In this document: positions 8,062 to 14,934 of the stretch, piece after piece
Position numbering within the stretch: the first letter of the stretch is position 1
Layout: each line of letters begins with the position of its first letter
From: CAIUGU01 sp031398625
GTDB taxonomy: Bacteria > Pseudomonadota > Gammaproteobacteria > Steroidobacterales > Steroidobacteraceae
Direction of reading: 5' to 3'
Length of the DNA stretch: 19,225 nt
Assembly (NCBI GenBank): GCA_031398625.1
Contig: JANNNQ010000080.1
Location: 1 to 19,225, forward strand
Notes under the pieces: model-generated
The model's database searches: none
What the model was told of the DNA's origin: nothing
What the model saw: the letters and a program-made list of their open reading frames with translations, nothing else
Position numbers and translations under genes: made by a program

Positions 8062-8601
8062 ATGTCCTTGTCATTGCGAGAACAGCTGCTGCAGGCTGGC
8101 CTGGTCACGAAAAAGCAGGCCGAGAAGGTCAAGCACCAGCAGCAACAGCGCCCTCCCCAGCGGAAGGGCCAGCCGCCTGCTCCCCTGTCGGAAGAGCAGA
8201 TTGCCGTCCGCAAGGCCTACGCGGACAAAGCGGCGCGCGACCAGGACCTCAACCGGCAGAAGCGCGAGAAAGCCGAGGGCAAGGCGCGACGGGCGGAAAT
8301 CCGCCAGATCGTCGAGCAGAACCGCATCCCGCGGATCGAGAGCGAGGACTTCTTCAACTTCGTCGATGGCGCCAAAATCCATCGCTTCGCGGTGAACAGG
8401 GAAGTCCGTGAGCAGCTGTTGCGGGGTGACCTCGCCATCGCCCGGCACAATGGCTTCTATGCCCTGGTCCCGAAGGAGATTGCCGAGCGTATCCGCGAAC
8501 GCGACGCCAGCATGCTGGTCCCGCTGGAAGCTGCCCCGGAAGCACCCGCCCCCGATGATCCCTACAAGGACTTTGCCGTTCCCGACGACCTCACCTGGTA
8601 G
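8062..8601 (+). CDS. DUF2058 family protein (YaiL-like)
   Basis: The protein is 179 residues, the same length as the E. coli family member YaiL. It begins MSLSLREQLLQAGLVTKKQA, has a long charged, Lys/Arg/Gln-rich helical region (about 20-85), then the conserved block RIPRIESEDFFNFVDGAKI (88-106) and RHNGFYALVPKEIAERI (128-144). The family is described as nucleoprotein or polynucleotide-associated, but its biochemical role is not established. The chosen ATG has AGGA eight bases upstream; a longer frame from 7903 would run through the operon promoter and is rejected. The gene is divergent from the oxidase operon, with about 150 bases between them. Confidence 0.92.
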   Translation: MSLSLREQLLQAGLVTKKQAEKVKHQQQQRPPQRKGQPPAPLSEEQIAVRKAYADKAARDQDLNRQKREKAEGKARRAEIRQIVEQNRIPRIESEDFFNFVDGAKIHRFAVNREVREQLLRGDLAIARHNGFYALVPKEIAERIRERDASMLVPLEAAPEAPAPDDPYKDFAVPDDLTW

Positions 8602-8619
8602 CCGTCCGGGGACTGCTTT

Positions 8620-8675
8620 TGGGGGCAGACCCCAGAATCCGCAGTGCCCTGAATCCGGCACTCCCGGAAGACGGG
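8620..8675. repeat. Cluster of three short palindromes at the breakpoint of a receptor pseudogene
   Basis: Three inverted repeats lie end to end. TGGGG-GCAGA-CCCCA is at 8620-8634, AGTGCC-8 nt-GGCACT at 8643-8662, and CCCG-5 nt-CGGG at 8663-8675. They start 18 bases after the DUF2058 stop and lie just where receptor homology is lost. GGGG-TC-GACCCC-like palindromes are seen near REP-type and IS200-like elements in gammaproteobacteria. Whether this is such an element, a terminator for the DUF2058 gene, or chance is open. Confidence 0.35.
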
Positions 8676-8701
8676 ATGCCCCAGTCGTTACCCGACTCCA
8701 T

Positions 8702-9219
8702 GCCGGAGTTGTCGCCTTGGGGTGCCTTGGAGATCAGGTTGATGGCGCCACCCAGTGCATTCTTGCCGAACAGCGTGCCCTGTGGACCCTGCAGCACTTC
8801 CACCCCCTCCAGATCGAACAGTGTGATGTTCATGCCGGCCTGGCGCGCCCAGTAGACGCCGTCGGTATAGACCGCCACGGTGGGTTTCAGGAACAACAGG
8901 GTCTCGCTGTTGATCTTGCCACGCAGCCGATGACCGGTGTCCCGCCATTGGGACGAAAGTAGGCGTTCGGGATCATGGCGCCGACGTCTTCGACGTCAGT
9001 GACGCCGCGCTCGGTCAGCGTATCGGCGCTCATGGCCGTAATGGCAAGCGGTGACTGCTACAGGTTTTCCTCGCGGAAACGGGCCGTGACAACCACCTCC
9101 TCGCGCAGCGGAGCCTGCGCTGCCGCTCCCTGTGCCTGCGCATTCGCCGTATGGGCTGACAGGATGGCGGCAATCGCCATCCCGAGCGGCAACAACGCCA
9201 CTTGTTGGGTCCTCTTCAT
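8702..9219 (-). pseudogene. TonB-dependent receptor remnant (signal peptide and part of plug only)
   Basis: The ATG at 9219 (AGGGG nine bases upstream) starts a good signal peptide (MKRTQQVALLPLG, ending ANAQAQ), then LREEVVVTARFREENL. An in-frame TAG at 9058-9060 interrupts it; the same frame continues QSPLAITAMSADTLTERGV and IPNAYFRPNGGTPVIG. A one-base deletion near 8920-8926 then shifts the frame. The next frame continues LRGKINSETLLFLKPTVAVY, then EVLQGPQGTLFGKNALGGAI and NLISKAP. Homology stops near 8702-8717, so the entire barrel (some 600 residues) is missing. The three lesions make a working receptor impossible. The leader and SD remain intact, so the fragment may still be transcribed. 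Confidence 0.9.
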
Positions 9220-9650
9220 GATGCATTCCCCTGTAGGTCTATTCGATCGACATTTCCAGCAGGGCCACTGCCTCTCGTGGCAAGTACGCCCAACGGGACC
9301 TTGAAGGGAAATGCACGCAACGGGCAACAGGCTGCCCACGCCGGAACTGCCGCCTGCGAGAACGACACGAAACTCGGACAACACGTTATCCGCTGACTGG
9401 CGGTCCGTTCATTGCCGGATTCTTGCCAGGATCACAGGCTGGAGATGCTCACCATCCCTAGCGATGTTCCCCGTCCCCATGCGCTTCCCCTCAAGGGGAT
9501 AATACGAATGCAGGAACTGAATCCGCAACGCCGGAAAGAATAATTATTGTTTCTAATACAAAGCATTACCAAATCTGTGGGGTAGCGATGAGATTTCGGA
9601 ATGGCCCCGGGTGGCTCGTGCGTATTGCCGGATTTCGCGAGGGCATGTCG
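9220..9650. other. Intergenic region upstream of the receptor remnant
   Basis: No gene with family features or a good start is visible on either strand. It contains a small inverted repeat CCCC-TCAA-GGGG (9487-9498) and an AT-rich pocket at about 9535-9570 with the 10-bp palindrome AATAATTATT (9539-9548). Such pockets often mark promoters or regulator sites. The pocket is about 320 bases upstream of the remnant start, so its target is unclear. Confidence 0.4.
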
Positions 9651-9678
9651 AAAACCCGGTGACTTCGCAGTCACCGGG
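9651..9678 (-). terminator. Rho-independent terminator of the disordered-protein gene
   Basis: CCCGGTGAC (9655-9663) pairs perfectly with GTCACCGGG (9670-9678) around a six-base loop. On the minus strand the stem is followed directly by TTTT (9651-9654). It lies 35 bases after the stop codon at 9713, the expected place for the terminator of that gene. Confidence 0.85.
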
Positions 9679-9712
9679 CCCATCGCTGGTTGTGATCGCC
9701 TGTCAGGTCCTG

Positions 9713-10015
9713 TCAGCGACGGTCCACGTTGTCGCGCTCGCTGTCGCGATCCTGCCGGTCCTTCTGGCCGCCTTCGTTCTGCTGGCCCCGGCCTTCGTCG
9801 CCCTCGCCTGGCTGCGAACGCCGTCCCGGATTTTCCTGGCTCTGCTGCCGCGAACGATCGTCGTTCTGGCCGTCCTGGTCCTGCCGCTGCGGGCTGCCGG
9901 GCTGCTTCTGGCCCTGCTGTCCCTGCGCCTGCTGATCCCGCTTCGGATCGTTCTGGCCGGCCTGGTTCTGCCGGCCTTCGTTCTGCCCGCCTTGCTTGTT
10001 GGGGGTGTTACCCAT
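9713..10015 (-). CDS. Small intrinsically disordered Gln/Gly/Arg/Asp-rich protein, function unknown
   Basis: The protein has 100 residues and begins MGNTPNKQGGQNEGRQNQAG. By my count it holds about 24 Gln, 16 Gly, 13 Arg and 12 Asp. It has no Cys, Trp, Tyr, Phe, His, Ile or Leu and a single Val. It should be fully unfolded and heat-soluble, like hydrophilins or LEA-type stress proteins. I do not recognise a named family. It is a real gene: AAGGAG lies six to seven bases before the ATG at 10015, and a perfect hairpin with a T-run ends the transcript at 9651-9678. The longer in-frame start at 10090 is rejected because it would pass through the leader hairpin and lacks this SD. Nearby genes include a YflT/17M-type stress protein, so a stress role is plausible inference. 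Confidence 0.85.
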   Translation of the reverse strand: MGNTPNKQGGQNEGRQNQAGQNDPKRDQQAQGQQGQKQPGSPQRQDQDGQNDDRSRQQSQENPGRRSQPGEGDEGRGQQNEGGQKDRQDRDSERDNVDRR

Positions 10016-10426
10016 GTTGAACTCCTTCGGTTGACGTGATTTCCCTGGTAAAGACGAGCCCGGCGGCCTTGGGAGCCGGCCCGGGCTCATCGCTGCGGTT
10101 GTCCCTGGGGAGGACGGTTGCAGCTTGGGATCGAGTGTGGAGATCAGCGCGCGGCGCAGAAATACGCAGAAAACCCTGCGGTACTGTCAGCAATGACTGA
10201 CGCGTAAATTCGCCATGCAGCAGATTTACTTGCCCCGACCCGCTGCAAAGGCAGGCCGGTTGCCTGCGCGCCGTTCATCGTCGATGCGAAAGAGTTCGCT
10301 TGCAGCATCTGCATTCCCGCCAGCGGCGCAGGGGCACACTGAAACACATCTGTCGCGTGCAATCCGGACCCGCGGGAGTAGTATCGAACCCGAAACCACC
10401 ATCGGATCAACTTGAGGAATACTGCG
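10016..10426. other. Divergent intergenic region between the disordered-protein gene and the small acidic ORF
   Basis: Both flanking genes must be driven from here. No clear sigma-70 promoter was found. The region contains the strong hairpin listed separately (10056-10088) and short inverted repeats such as CGCAG-6 nt-CTGCG and GTCAG-CAATGA-CTGAC near 10165-10200. The open frames seen on both strands look like chance reading of GC-rich DNA. Confidence 0.45.
10056..10088 (-). other. Strong GC-rich hairpin in the leader of the disordered-protein gene
   Basis: GAGCCCGG (10056-10063) pairs perfectly with CCGGGCTC (10081-10088), and the stem can continue with CGGC/GCCG after a two-base bulge. On the minus strand it is followed by GTCTTTACC and lies about 40 bases before the start codon. 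It may be a 5'-leader structure, an attenuator, or the end of a small RNA transcribed from the same intergenic region. The T-run is weak, so the role is open. Confidence 0.55.
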
Positions 10427-10624
10427 ATGCAAACAGAATTCCCACGAGCCGTGATCTCCGCGCAGCAGGCGGACAGTGCAATCGCGAGCGGCTTCAGTGA
10501 TGGTGCGCTTGCAGCATTCGACGCTGCGGCCGAGTTGTCTGAGGAGGAGATGGAGCTGATCGACCTTCGCTACGACCAGTTCGTTGCGCAGGCGGAACTT
10601 GATCACCTGATGGACGACCTCTGA
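10427..10624 (+). CDS. Small acidic protein of unknown function
   Basis: The product is 65 residues, beginning MQTEFPRAVISAQQADSAIA and ending ELDHLMDDL. It has about 15 Asp/Glu against two Arg and no Lys, so it is strongly acidic, and it looks mostly helical. The ATG at 10427 is preceded by GAGG with a nine-base spacing; a TTG five codons upstream overlaps that SD and is less likely. I recognise no family. Apart from the DUF2058 gene it is the only plus-strand gene seen in the window. It converges on the stress-protein gene ending at 10674 with 49 bases between stops and no obvious shared terminator. The SD and coherent amphipathic composition support a real gene, with moderate certainty. 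Confidence 0.6.
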   Translation: MQTEFPRAVISAQQADSAIASGFSDGALAAFDAAAELSEEEMELIDLRYDQFVAQAELDHLMDDL

Positions 10625-10673
10625 TCCACCAATTGTTACGGCCCGCCCGCACCCGCAAGGTTGGCAGGGGATC

Positions 10674-11210
10674 TCAGGTGTCGATGTGCTCTGCGCCGCA
10701 GGCAGTCCATTGCTGCTGGATGGCAGTGGATGCTGAATCCGAGCGGGTTGTAACGCCCATCAGAATGCCGCCTTCACGCACCCCTGCTTCGTATTTTTCA
10801 GTCCTGTCGGCAGGAATGCCCCAGTGCGTCAACGCACCGATGATGCCGCCCGCCAGACCGACCGAGCCGGCCGCGGTCAACGCCACTGCCAACGGCCCGG
10901 CCGCGATGATGCCGAAGCCCGGCAGCAACAGGAATACGCCTGCGGCAGCAAGCACCGGTGCGAGCGTACCCATGGTTCCCCCTAGTGGCCCACCGAGACT
11001 GCTGCCACCGGACTGGTTGCCGGCCCCTTGCGCCGCCTTCAACTCGAGGTCCGTATCCGGCACCGAGTCAGCCGTTGAAAAGTCGCGAGTGCGAGTCTCG
11101 TCAGACATCAACAGGGTGATGTCCGCCTGGTCGCATCCCATTGCGATGGTGGCGTCGTAGGCTCGCTCTGCGCTCGCCCGATCCGGGAACAAGGCCGTTA
11201 CTGTGCTCAT
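10674..11210 (-). CDS. General stress protein 17M/YflT-like domain protein
   Basis: The protein has 178 residues. The N-terminal part STVTALFPDRASAERAYDAT, continuing IAMGCDQADITLLMSD (about 2-36), is the beta-alpha-beta unit typical of YflT/17M domains. A Gly/Ala-rich hydrophobic middle (about 72-130) contains GGPLGGTMGTLAP, FLLLPGFGIIAAGPLAV and GLAGGIIGAL, a glycine-zipper-like hairpin that could insert in or lie on a membrane. The C-terminal part (about 136-178) contains YEAGVREGGILMGVTTR, which repeats the small ferredoxin-like fold. These proteins are usually induced by stress; their molecular role is unknown. An AGGGTG stretch lies near the ATG at 11210. The adjacent disordered-protein gene supports a stress locus. 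Confidence 0.8.
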   Translation of the reverse strand: MSTVTALFPDRASAERAYDATIAMGCDQADITLLMSDETRTRDFSTADSVPDTDLELKAAQGAGNQSGGSSLGGPLGGTMGTLAPVLAAAGVFLLLPGFGIIAAGPLAVALTAAGSVGLAGGIIGALTHWGIPADRTEKYEAGVREGGILMGVTTRSDSASTAIQQQWTACGAEHIDT

Positions 11211-11303
11211 GGGCCCACCCTGCGCCTGGCGGGCGGTGCTTTGCAGCAGACAAGCAGGGGTAGTGCCGTAGGAAAGGACTTACAGTCGCAGTCGCCCGTG
11301 CAG

Positions 11304-11318
11304 CATCCCGCCGGGATG
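11304..11318. repeat. 15-bp near-perfect palindrome between the stress gene and the esterase gene
   Basis: CATCCCG (11304-11310) and CGGGATG (11312-11318) are inverted around one base. The site lies in the 119-base gap downstream of the esterase stop and upstream of the stress-protein start. It lacks a T-run in either direction, so it is not a clear terminator. It could be an operator for the stress gene or chance. Confidence 0.3.
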
Positions 11319-11329
11319 ACAGGAGCGGG

Positions 11330-12451
11330 TTACCCCAGGTGTTTCGCAAAGAACTCGCGCGCAACGCCAAAGACTGCACCGTGATCTTCGCGTCGCTGCT
11401 CGCGGCCCGCGCGCGACTCCCGCACATCCATCCGGAAGGGGGCGGCAACATCATCCAGATCGTTGCGATTGAAGAAGGTGTGCTGCAGCCCGTCAACGAG
11501 ACGCAGCGTGACCTCGTTGCCCTTCTCCGCGAGTGCGTCGTACAGCATCACGCTCTGGCTGTGCGGGACGGTGTTGTCCGCGAGGCCGTGCATGATCAGG
11601 AAAGGCGGCGCATTCGGTCTCGCATAAGTGACGGGATTCGCGGCTTTGACTTTCTCGGGAACGGTGAGCACCGGCGCACCCAGCAATCGCGACTCCGGCG
11701 ACAGCGGATCGCTGTGATTCAGGGCTGCGGACCGCACGCCGGGCGGTGGGGCGCCCGGCGACTGAATGCCGGCTGACGGGGCAATCCGTGCCAGGGCTGG
11801 ATGCAGTTCCTGCAACAGCGGTTTTTCGGCAACCGCCTGCGCGTCCATGGCGAGGAAGTCGGTAGGTCCGTACGCATCGAGCACGCAGTGCACCGCGCTC
11901 GAATGGTCGGGATGACCCTCGCCTTCAAAGGTGCCCGCGGGCGCCAGCGCCGCGATCGAAGCGAGGTGCCCGCCGGAGGACGTGCCCCACATGCCGATGC
12001 GATTGCCGTCGAGTCCCTGTGCACCCGCGTTGGCCCGAATCCAGCGGACGACCGTCTTCACATCCTCGACGGGGACCGGAAACGTCACGCCGGGGACGAG
12101 GCGATACTCGAACGAGATCATTGCAAAGCCGTGCTCGGTGAAGAAGCGGCGGAAGTCAGGCCCCGTCACGCGGGTTCCCGCAAACCAGCCCCCGCCGTGC
12201 ACGAACACGATGACAGGCAGCGGCCCCGGCACTCCCTGTGGCAGGTACAGATCGAGCAGCAGGTCCTTCCCGCCAGGCGACGCATAAACCAGCGTTTCCT
12301 TGTCGGTCGCGTAAGGCGGAGCAGCGCCCCAAGCTGAAGGCGCAACTGTCAGCGCAGCCGCGCCAATCAGGAAGCGCCGGCGCTCGACCCCCTGACTCGC
12401 CAACCCATCGCGGACCTGGAACGAATCGATCGCCGAATGCTTGATATTCAT
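11330..12451 (-). CDS. Tat-exported alpha/beta hydrolase (BD-FAE / acetyl-esterase type)
   Basis: The 373-residue protein opens with a Tat-like signal: VERRRFLIGAAALTVAPSAW at 22-41, with the arginine motif at 24-26 and a cleavage site near 44. The catalytic domain has HGGGW (85-89, oxyanion hole), the nucleophile elbow GTSSGG with Ser158, Asp292 in HGLADNTVP, and His324 in LQHTFF. YASPGGKDLLLDLYLP (56-71) is typical of the lipase/esterase group that includes bifunctional feruloyl and acetyl-xylan esterases (COG0657). It probably removes acyl groups from small esters or carbohydrates outside the cytoplasm. Residues about 205-262 form a Pro-rich cap-like insert. The SD before the ATG at 12451 is weak. 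No neighbour points to a defined substrate. Confidence 0.88.
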   Translation of the reverse strand: MNIKHSAIDSFQVRDGLASQGVERRRFLIGAAALTVAPSAWGAAPPYATDKETLVYASPGGKDLLLDLYLPQGVPGPLPVIVFVHGGGWFAGTRVTGPDFRRFFTEHGFAMISFEYRLVPGVTFPVPVEDVKTVVRWIRANAGAQGLDGNRIGMWGTSSGGHLASIAALAPAGTFEGEGHPDHSSAVHCVLDAYGPTDFLAMDAQAVAEKPLLQELHPALARIAPSAGIQSPGAPPPGVRSAALNHSDPLSPESRLLGAPVLTVPEKVKAANPVTYARPNAPPFLIMHGLADNTVPHSQSVMLYDALAEKGNEVTLRLVDGLQHTFFNRNDLDDVAAPFRMDVRESRAGREQRREDHGAVFGVAREFFAKHLG

Positions 12452-12609
12452 GGGTTAAGGAAGCTCTGATTTACCTACATGTGCCAAGCGAACAGCGATG
12501 CAACTGAGTGAAAGACCATGGTTGAAAATGCGTCGACAGTTTCAGATGGCAGTATTTCAGAGGTTCCTTAACCGCTTGGACAGACAGACGCAGGGGACGG
12601 CTACCCAAT

Positions 12610-12867
12610 CTACATTGAACAGCAACAACAACGTGAGTCAATTATCAGGCAGCCGCTGTCTCCACTTTCCCGGGCACGCTTGCACAGTATGAGCGTGCGC
12701 AGGTCGACCTTGCGGCTCGCATTGTCGACGTTGATGCCGGCGAGATTGCCCGCCGCGTCGTCGTCGAGGATGACGCCTTCGAAAATCTTGCGACTCTCGG
12801 CACTCGGCAGCCCCGACAGATCAATGTCGTGTCCTTGGAGAGCTGTGTGCCGGCTTCCTATCTCGTT
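12610..12867 (-). pseudogene. DUF2283 domain remnant
   Basis: A frame open from just after a TGA (12868-12870) to a TAG at 12610 reads GHDIDLSGLPSAESRKIFEG, then VILDDDAAGNLAGINVDNAS and RKVDLRTLIL. This resembles the C-terminal two thirds of DUF2283 proteins (pattern: EGVILD-D--GN--GI-I--AS). The first strand, normally YDPEADALYI, is missing, there is no ATG/GTG/TTG in front of the homologous part, and the tail past RTLIL looks random (Cys-rich). It abuts and slightly overlaps the end of the metallo-beta-lactamase gene. I judge it a truncated gene. The 12452-12609 stretch beside it shows nothing recognisable. Confidence 0.6.
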
Positions 12868-13727
12868 TCATTGACTTCCGCTTGCAACCTTTGCCTCCAT
12901 CGCTCCTTTGGCCCCACCGTATAATCCTTACAGGCGTTCGGGTCGACCAGTCCATTGGCATCACCCGCCTCCTTCATCCTCAAACGCTCCCACAACCCTG
13001 ATGCCTCTGGATGGGCAGATACGAGAATGTCGCAGGTCAGTTGCTCGAAAACCGCGAAGCTCCTTTCGAAGAAACGTCGTGACACGGGATCGCTGAAGCG
13101 GTAGGCATCGCTGCCGACCGCATTCAGGCTGTCTCCGTATACCAGACTCAGGCAGCGGCTGCCCTCGCAGGACTGCCATGTCCACGTGGTGCCGCCGGGC
13201 GTATGACCCGGCGTGTAGTGGGCGGTAATGGCAATGGGGCCCAGCTTCAGGACGCCTTGATCCGCGATGACTTCCACTTTGGAAACCGGCTCAAACTGCC
13301 GGACCGGGCTGTATTGCGGATCGTCCTTGTCACCCCCTCCGTTCCTGAAGGCAGCGGCGCTCCACGGGCTGGCCACGACCGTGGCACCTGTCAACTTCTG
13401 CAGGCCGGGAATTCCGCCCGCATGGTCGAAGTGCGTATGCGAGTTGACGATGTACCTGATGTCTTCAAGCCGGAATCCCAGCGTGCGAATGCTTGCAGCG
13501 ATCAATTCGACCGATTCCGGCAAGTCGCCGTCGACAAGAATGTGCCCCTGATGAGACGTGATCAGCACGGCGCTCAACCCCTTGGATCCGACGTAGTAGC
13601 TGTTGCCGAAGAGCCGGAATGGTTCCTGCTTTGCGGTCCAGTTATCGGCAGCAGCGGCGTCTCCTTCAGGCAGAGCCGCAACGGCAATCCAGACCAGCGC
13701 TACGATCTTTCGGGATGACATGGCCAT
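12858..13727 (-). CDS. Subclass B3 metallo-beta-lactamase
   Basis: The protein has 289 residues from the ATG at 13727 (alternative ATG 13721). A signal peptide spans about 1-27. Zinc ligands are complete: H97, H99, D101 and H102 in NSHTHFDHAGG, H175 in YTPGHTPGGTTW and H239 in VSAHPEASG. These match B3 positions 116, 118, 120, 121, 196 and 263. C232 and C266 are 34 residues apart, as is the conserved disulfide of L1-type enzymes; a further C187/C192 pair lies in the SCEGSRC loop. YGDSLNAV matches the B3 active-site Ser region. Such enzymes hydrolyse beta-lactams including carbapenems in the periplasm. The ATG follows the permease stop after one base (TGACATG), so it is the last gene of the efflux operon and probably translationally coupled. 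Related B3-fold lactonases remain an alternative. Confidence 0.92.
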   Translation of the reverse strand: MAMSSRKIVALVWIAVAALPEGDAAAADNWTAKQEPFRLFGNSYYVGSKGLSAVLITSHQGHILVDGDLPESVELIAASIRTLGFRLEDIRYIVNSHTHFDHAGGIPGLQKLTGATVVASPWSAAAFRNGGGDKDDPQYSPVRQFEPVSKVEVIADQGVLKLGPIAITAHYTPGHTPGGTTWTWQSCEGSRCLSLVYGDSLNAVGSDAYRFSDPVSRRFFERSFAVFEQLTCDILVSAHPEASGLWERLRMKEAGDANGLVDPNACKDYTVGPKERWRQRLQAEVNETR

Positions 13728-13728
13728 G

Positions 13729-14934
13729 TCACTCGTGGCGGAGAGCCTCGATCGGGTCGAGCTGTGCTGCACGGCGTGCCGGGAAATAACCGAACACGAC
13801 GCCGATGGCTGCGGAGAAAACAAAGGCCAGCAGAGTGATGGCGGGATCGAACAGGTAAGGAACCCGCATGACTGACGCGAGGCCGATCGACGCGCCGATG
13901 GCAAGCACGATCCCCACGATGCCTCCCATCGCCGCGAGGACAATCGCTTCGATCAGGAACTGCAGCAGCACTTCCCGCTCCATGGCGCCGATGGCAAGCC
14001 GCAACCCGATCTCTCGGGTCCGTTCAGTCACGCTGACCAGCATGATATTCATGATGCCGATACCGCCTACGAGCAGGCTCACGGCTGCAACGGAACCCAG
14101 CAGCATTGTGAGAATACGGGTCGTTCCCGACAGCGTCTCCGCGAGCTGCCGGGTGTCCAGGATGTTGAAATTGTCGTCCTCGTTGTCGGCGAGCTTGCGC
14201 CGTTCGCGCAACAGCTCGTTCAGATTGCTCTGGACGAAAGCGCTGTCGCTGCCCTCCGCGAGCGATACCAGAAGCGTTGCCAGCCGCCGGCTGCCCGTCA
14301 CCCGTCGCTGCAGGGTACGGAGGGGAATGGATACGACATCATCCTGGTCGTTTCCCATCGCAGCCTGTCCCTTCGGAGCCAGCACTCCGATGATCTCGCA
14401 GGAGAACTGCTTTACCCTGAGCTGCTCGCCGAGCGGGACGCGATCGTCGAACAGCTCGCGCCGCAGCGTCTCGCCTATGACACACACGGCAGCGCCGGCC
14501 TGCTGTTCATTTGCAGTAAAGATGCGGCCGGCGGCAAGGGTCCAGTTCCGTGCTGCGAACCATTCGCTCGTCGTTCCGGTCACAGTCGTCAGCCAGTTAC
14601 GGCCGTTGGCGACGACCGTCGCATTCGATTGCGCCTCCGGCGCCACCGCGGCAATGCCCCCGATCTCCGCCGCAATCGCTGCAAGATCCGCCTCGGTAAA
14701 CTGCGGAGCACCGGCACCGCTGCCCGGCCCCATGCGCTGGCCAGGCAGAATCATGAGCAGATTGGTCCCGAGACTCGAGATCTGCGTCTGGACCGCGAGC
14801 GTAGCCCCGTTGCCCAGCGTCACCATCGTAATGACGGCGCTGACACCGATCACGATGCCGAGGATGGTCAGGAACGACCGCAACAGGTTCCGCCGTATCG
14901 AACGCAGCGCCAGCAGAATGGTGCTGAAGAACAT
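13729..14934 (-). CDS. ABC transporter permease, MacB/FtsX type
   Basis: The 401-residue protein has the MacB layout without the ATPase. TM1 (about 21-40) follows the cytoplasmic ALRSIRRNLLRS. A large periplasmic domain (about 42-270) includes FTEADLAAIAA and ends near TRQLAETLSG. Three C-terminal TM segments lie at about 276-300, 325-352 and 362-385. The conserved SVTERTREIGLRLAIGA (301-317) between TM2 and TM3 and the ending FPARRAAQLDPIEALRH are diagnostic. Its partner ATPase is the previous gene. MacB dimers use ATP to push substrates from the periplasm through MacA and an outer-membrane channel (mechanotransmission). The start overlaps the ATPase stop by one base (TGATG). The next gene, a metallo-beta-lactamase, starts one base after its stop. 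Confidence 0.94.
   Translation of the reverse strand: MFFSTILLALRSIRRNLLRSFLTILGIVIGVSAVITMVTLGNGATLAVQTQISSLGTNLLMILPGQRMGPGSGAGAPQFTEADLAAIAAEIGGIAAVAPEAQSNATVVANGRNWLTTVTGTTSEWFAARNWTLAAGRIFTANEQQAGAAVCVIGETLRRELFDDRVPLGEQLRVKQFSCEIIGVLAPKGQAAMGNDQDDVVSIPLRTLQRRVTGSRRLATLLVSLAEGSDSAFVQSNLNELLRERRKLADNEDDNFNILDTRQLAETLSGTTRILTMLLGSVAAVSLLVGGIGIMNIMLVSVTERTREIGLRLAIGAMEREVLLQFLIEAIVLAAMGGIVGIVLAIGASIGLASVMRVPYLFDPAITLLAFVFSAAIGVVFGYFPARRAAQLDPIEALRHE

Noticed and set aside
9535..9570. AT-rich palindromic pocket as a Fur box for the receptor remnant
   Set aside because: AATAATTATT resembles only the centre of a Fur site, and it is too far (about 320 bases) from the remnant start.
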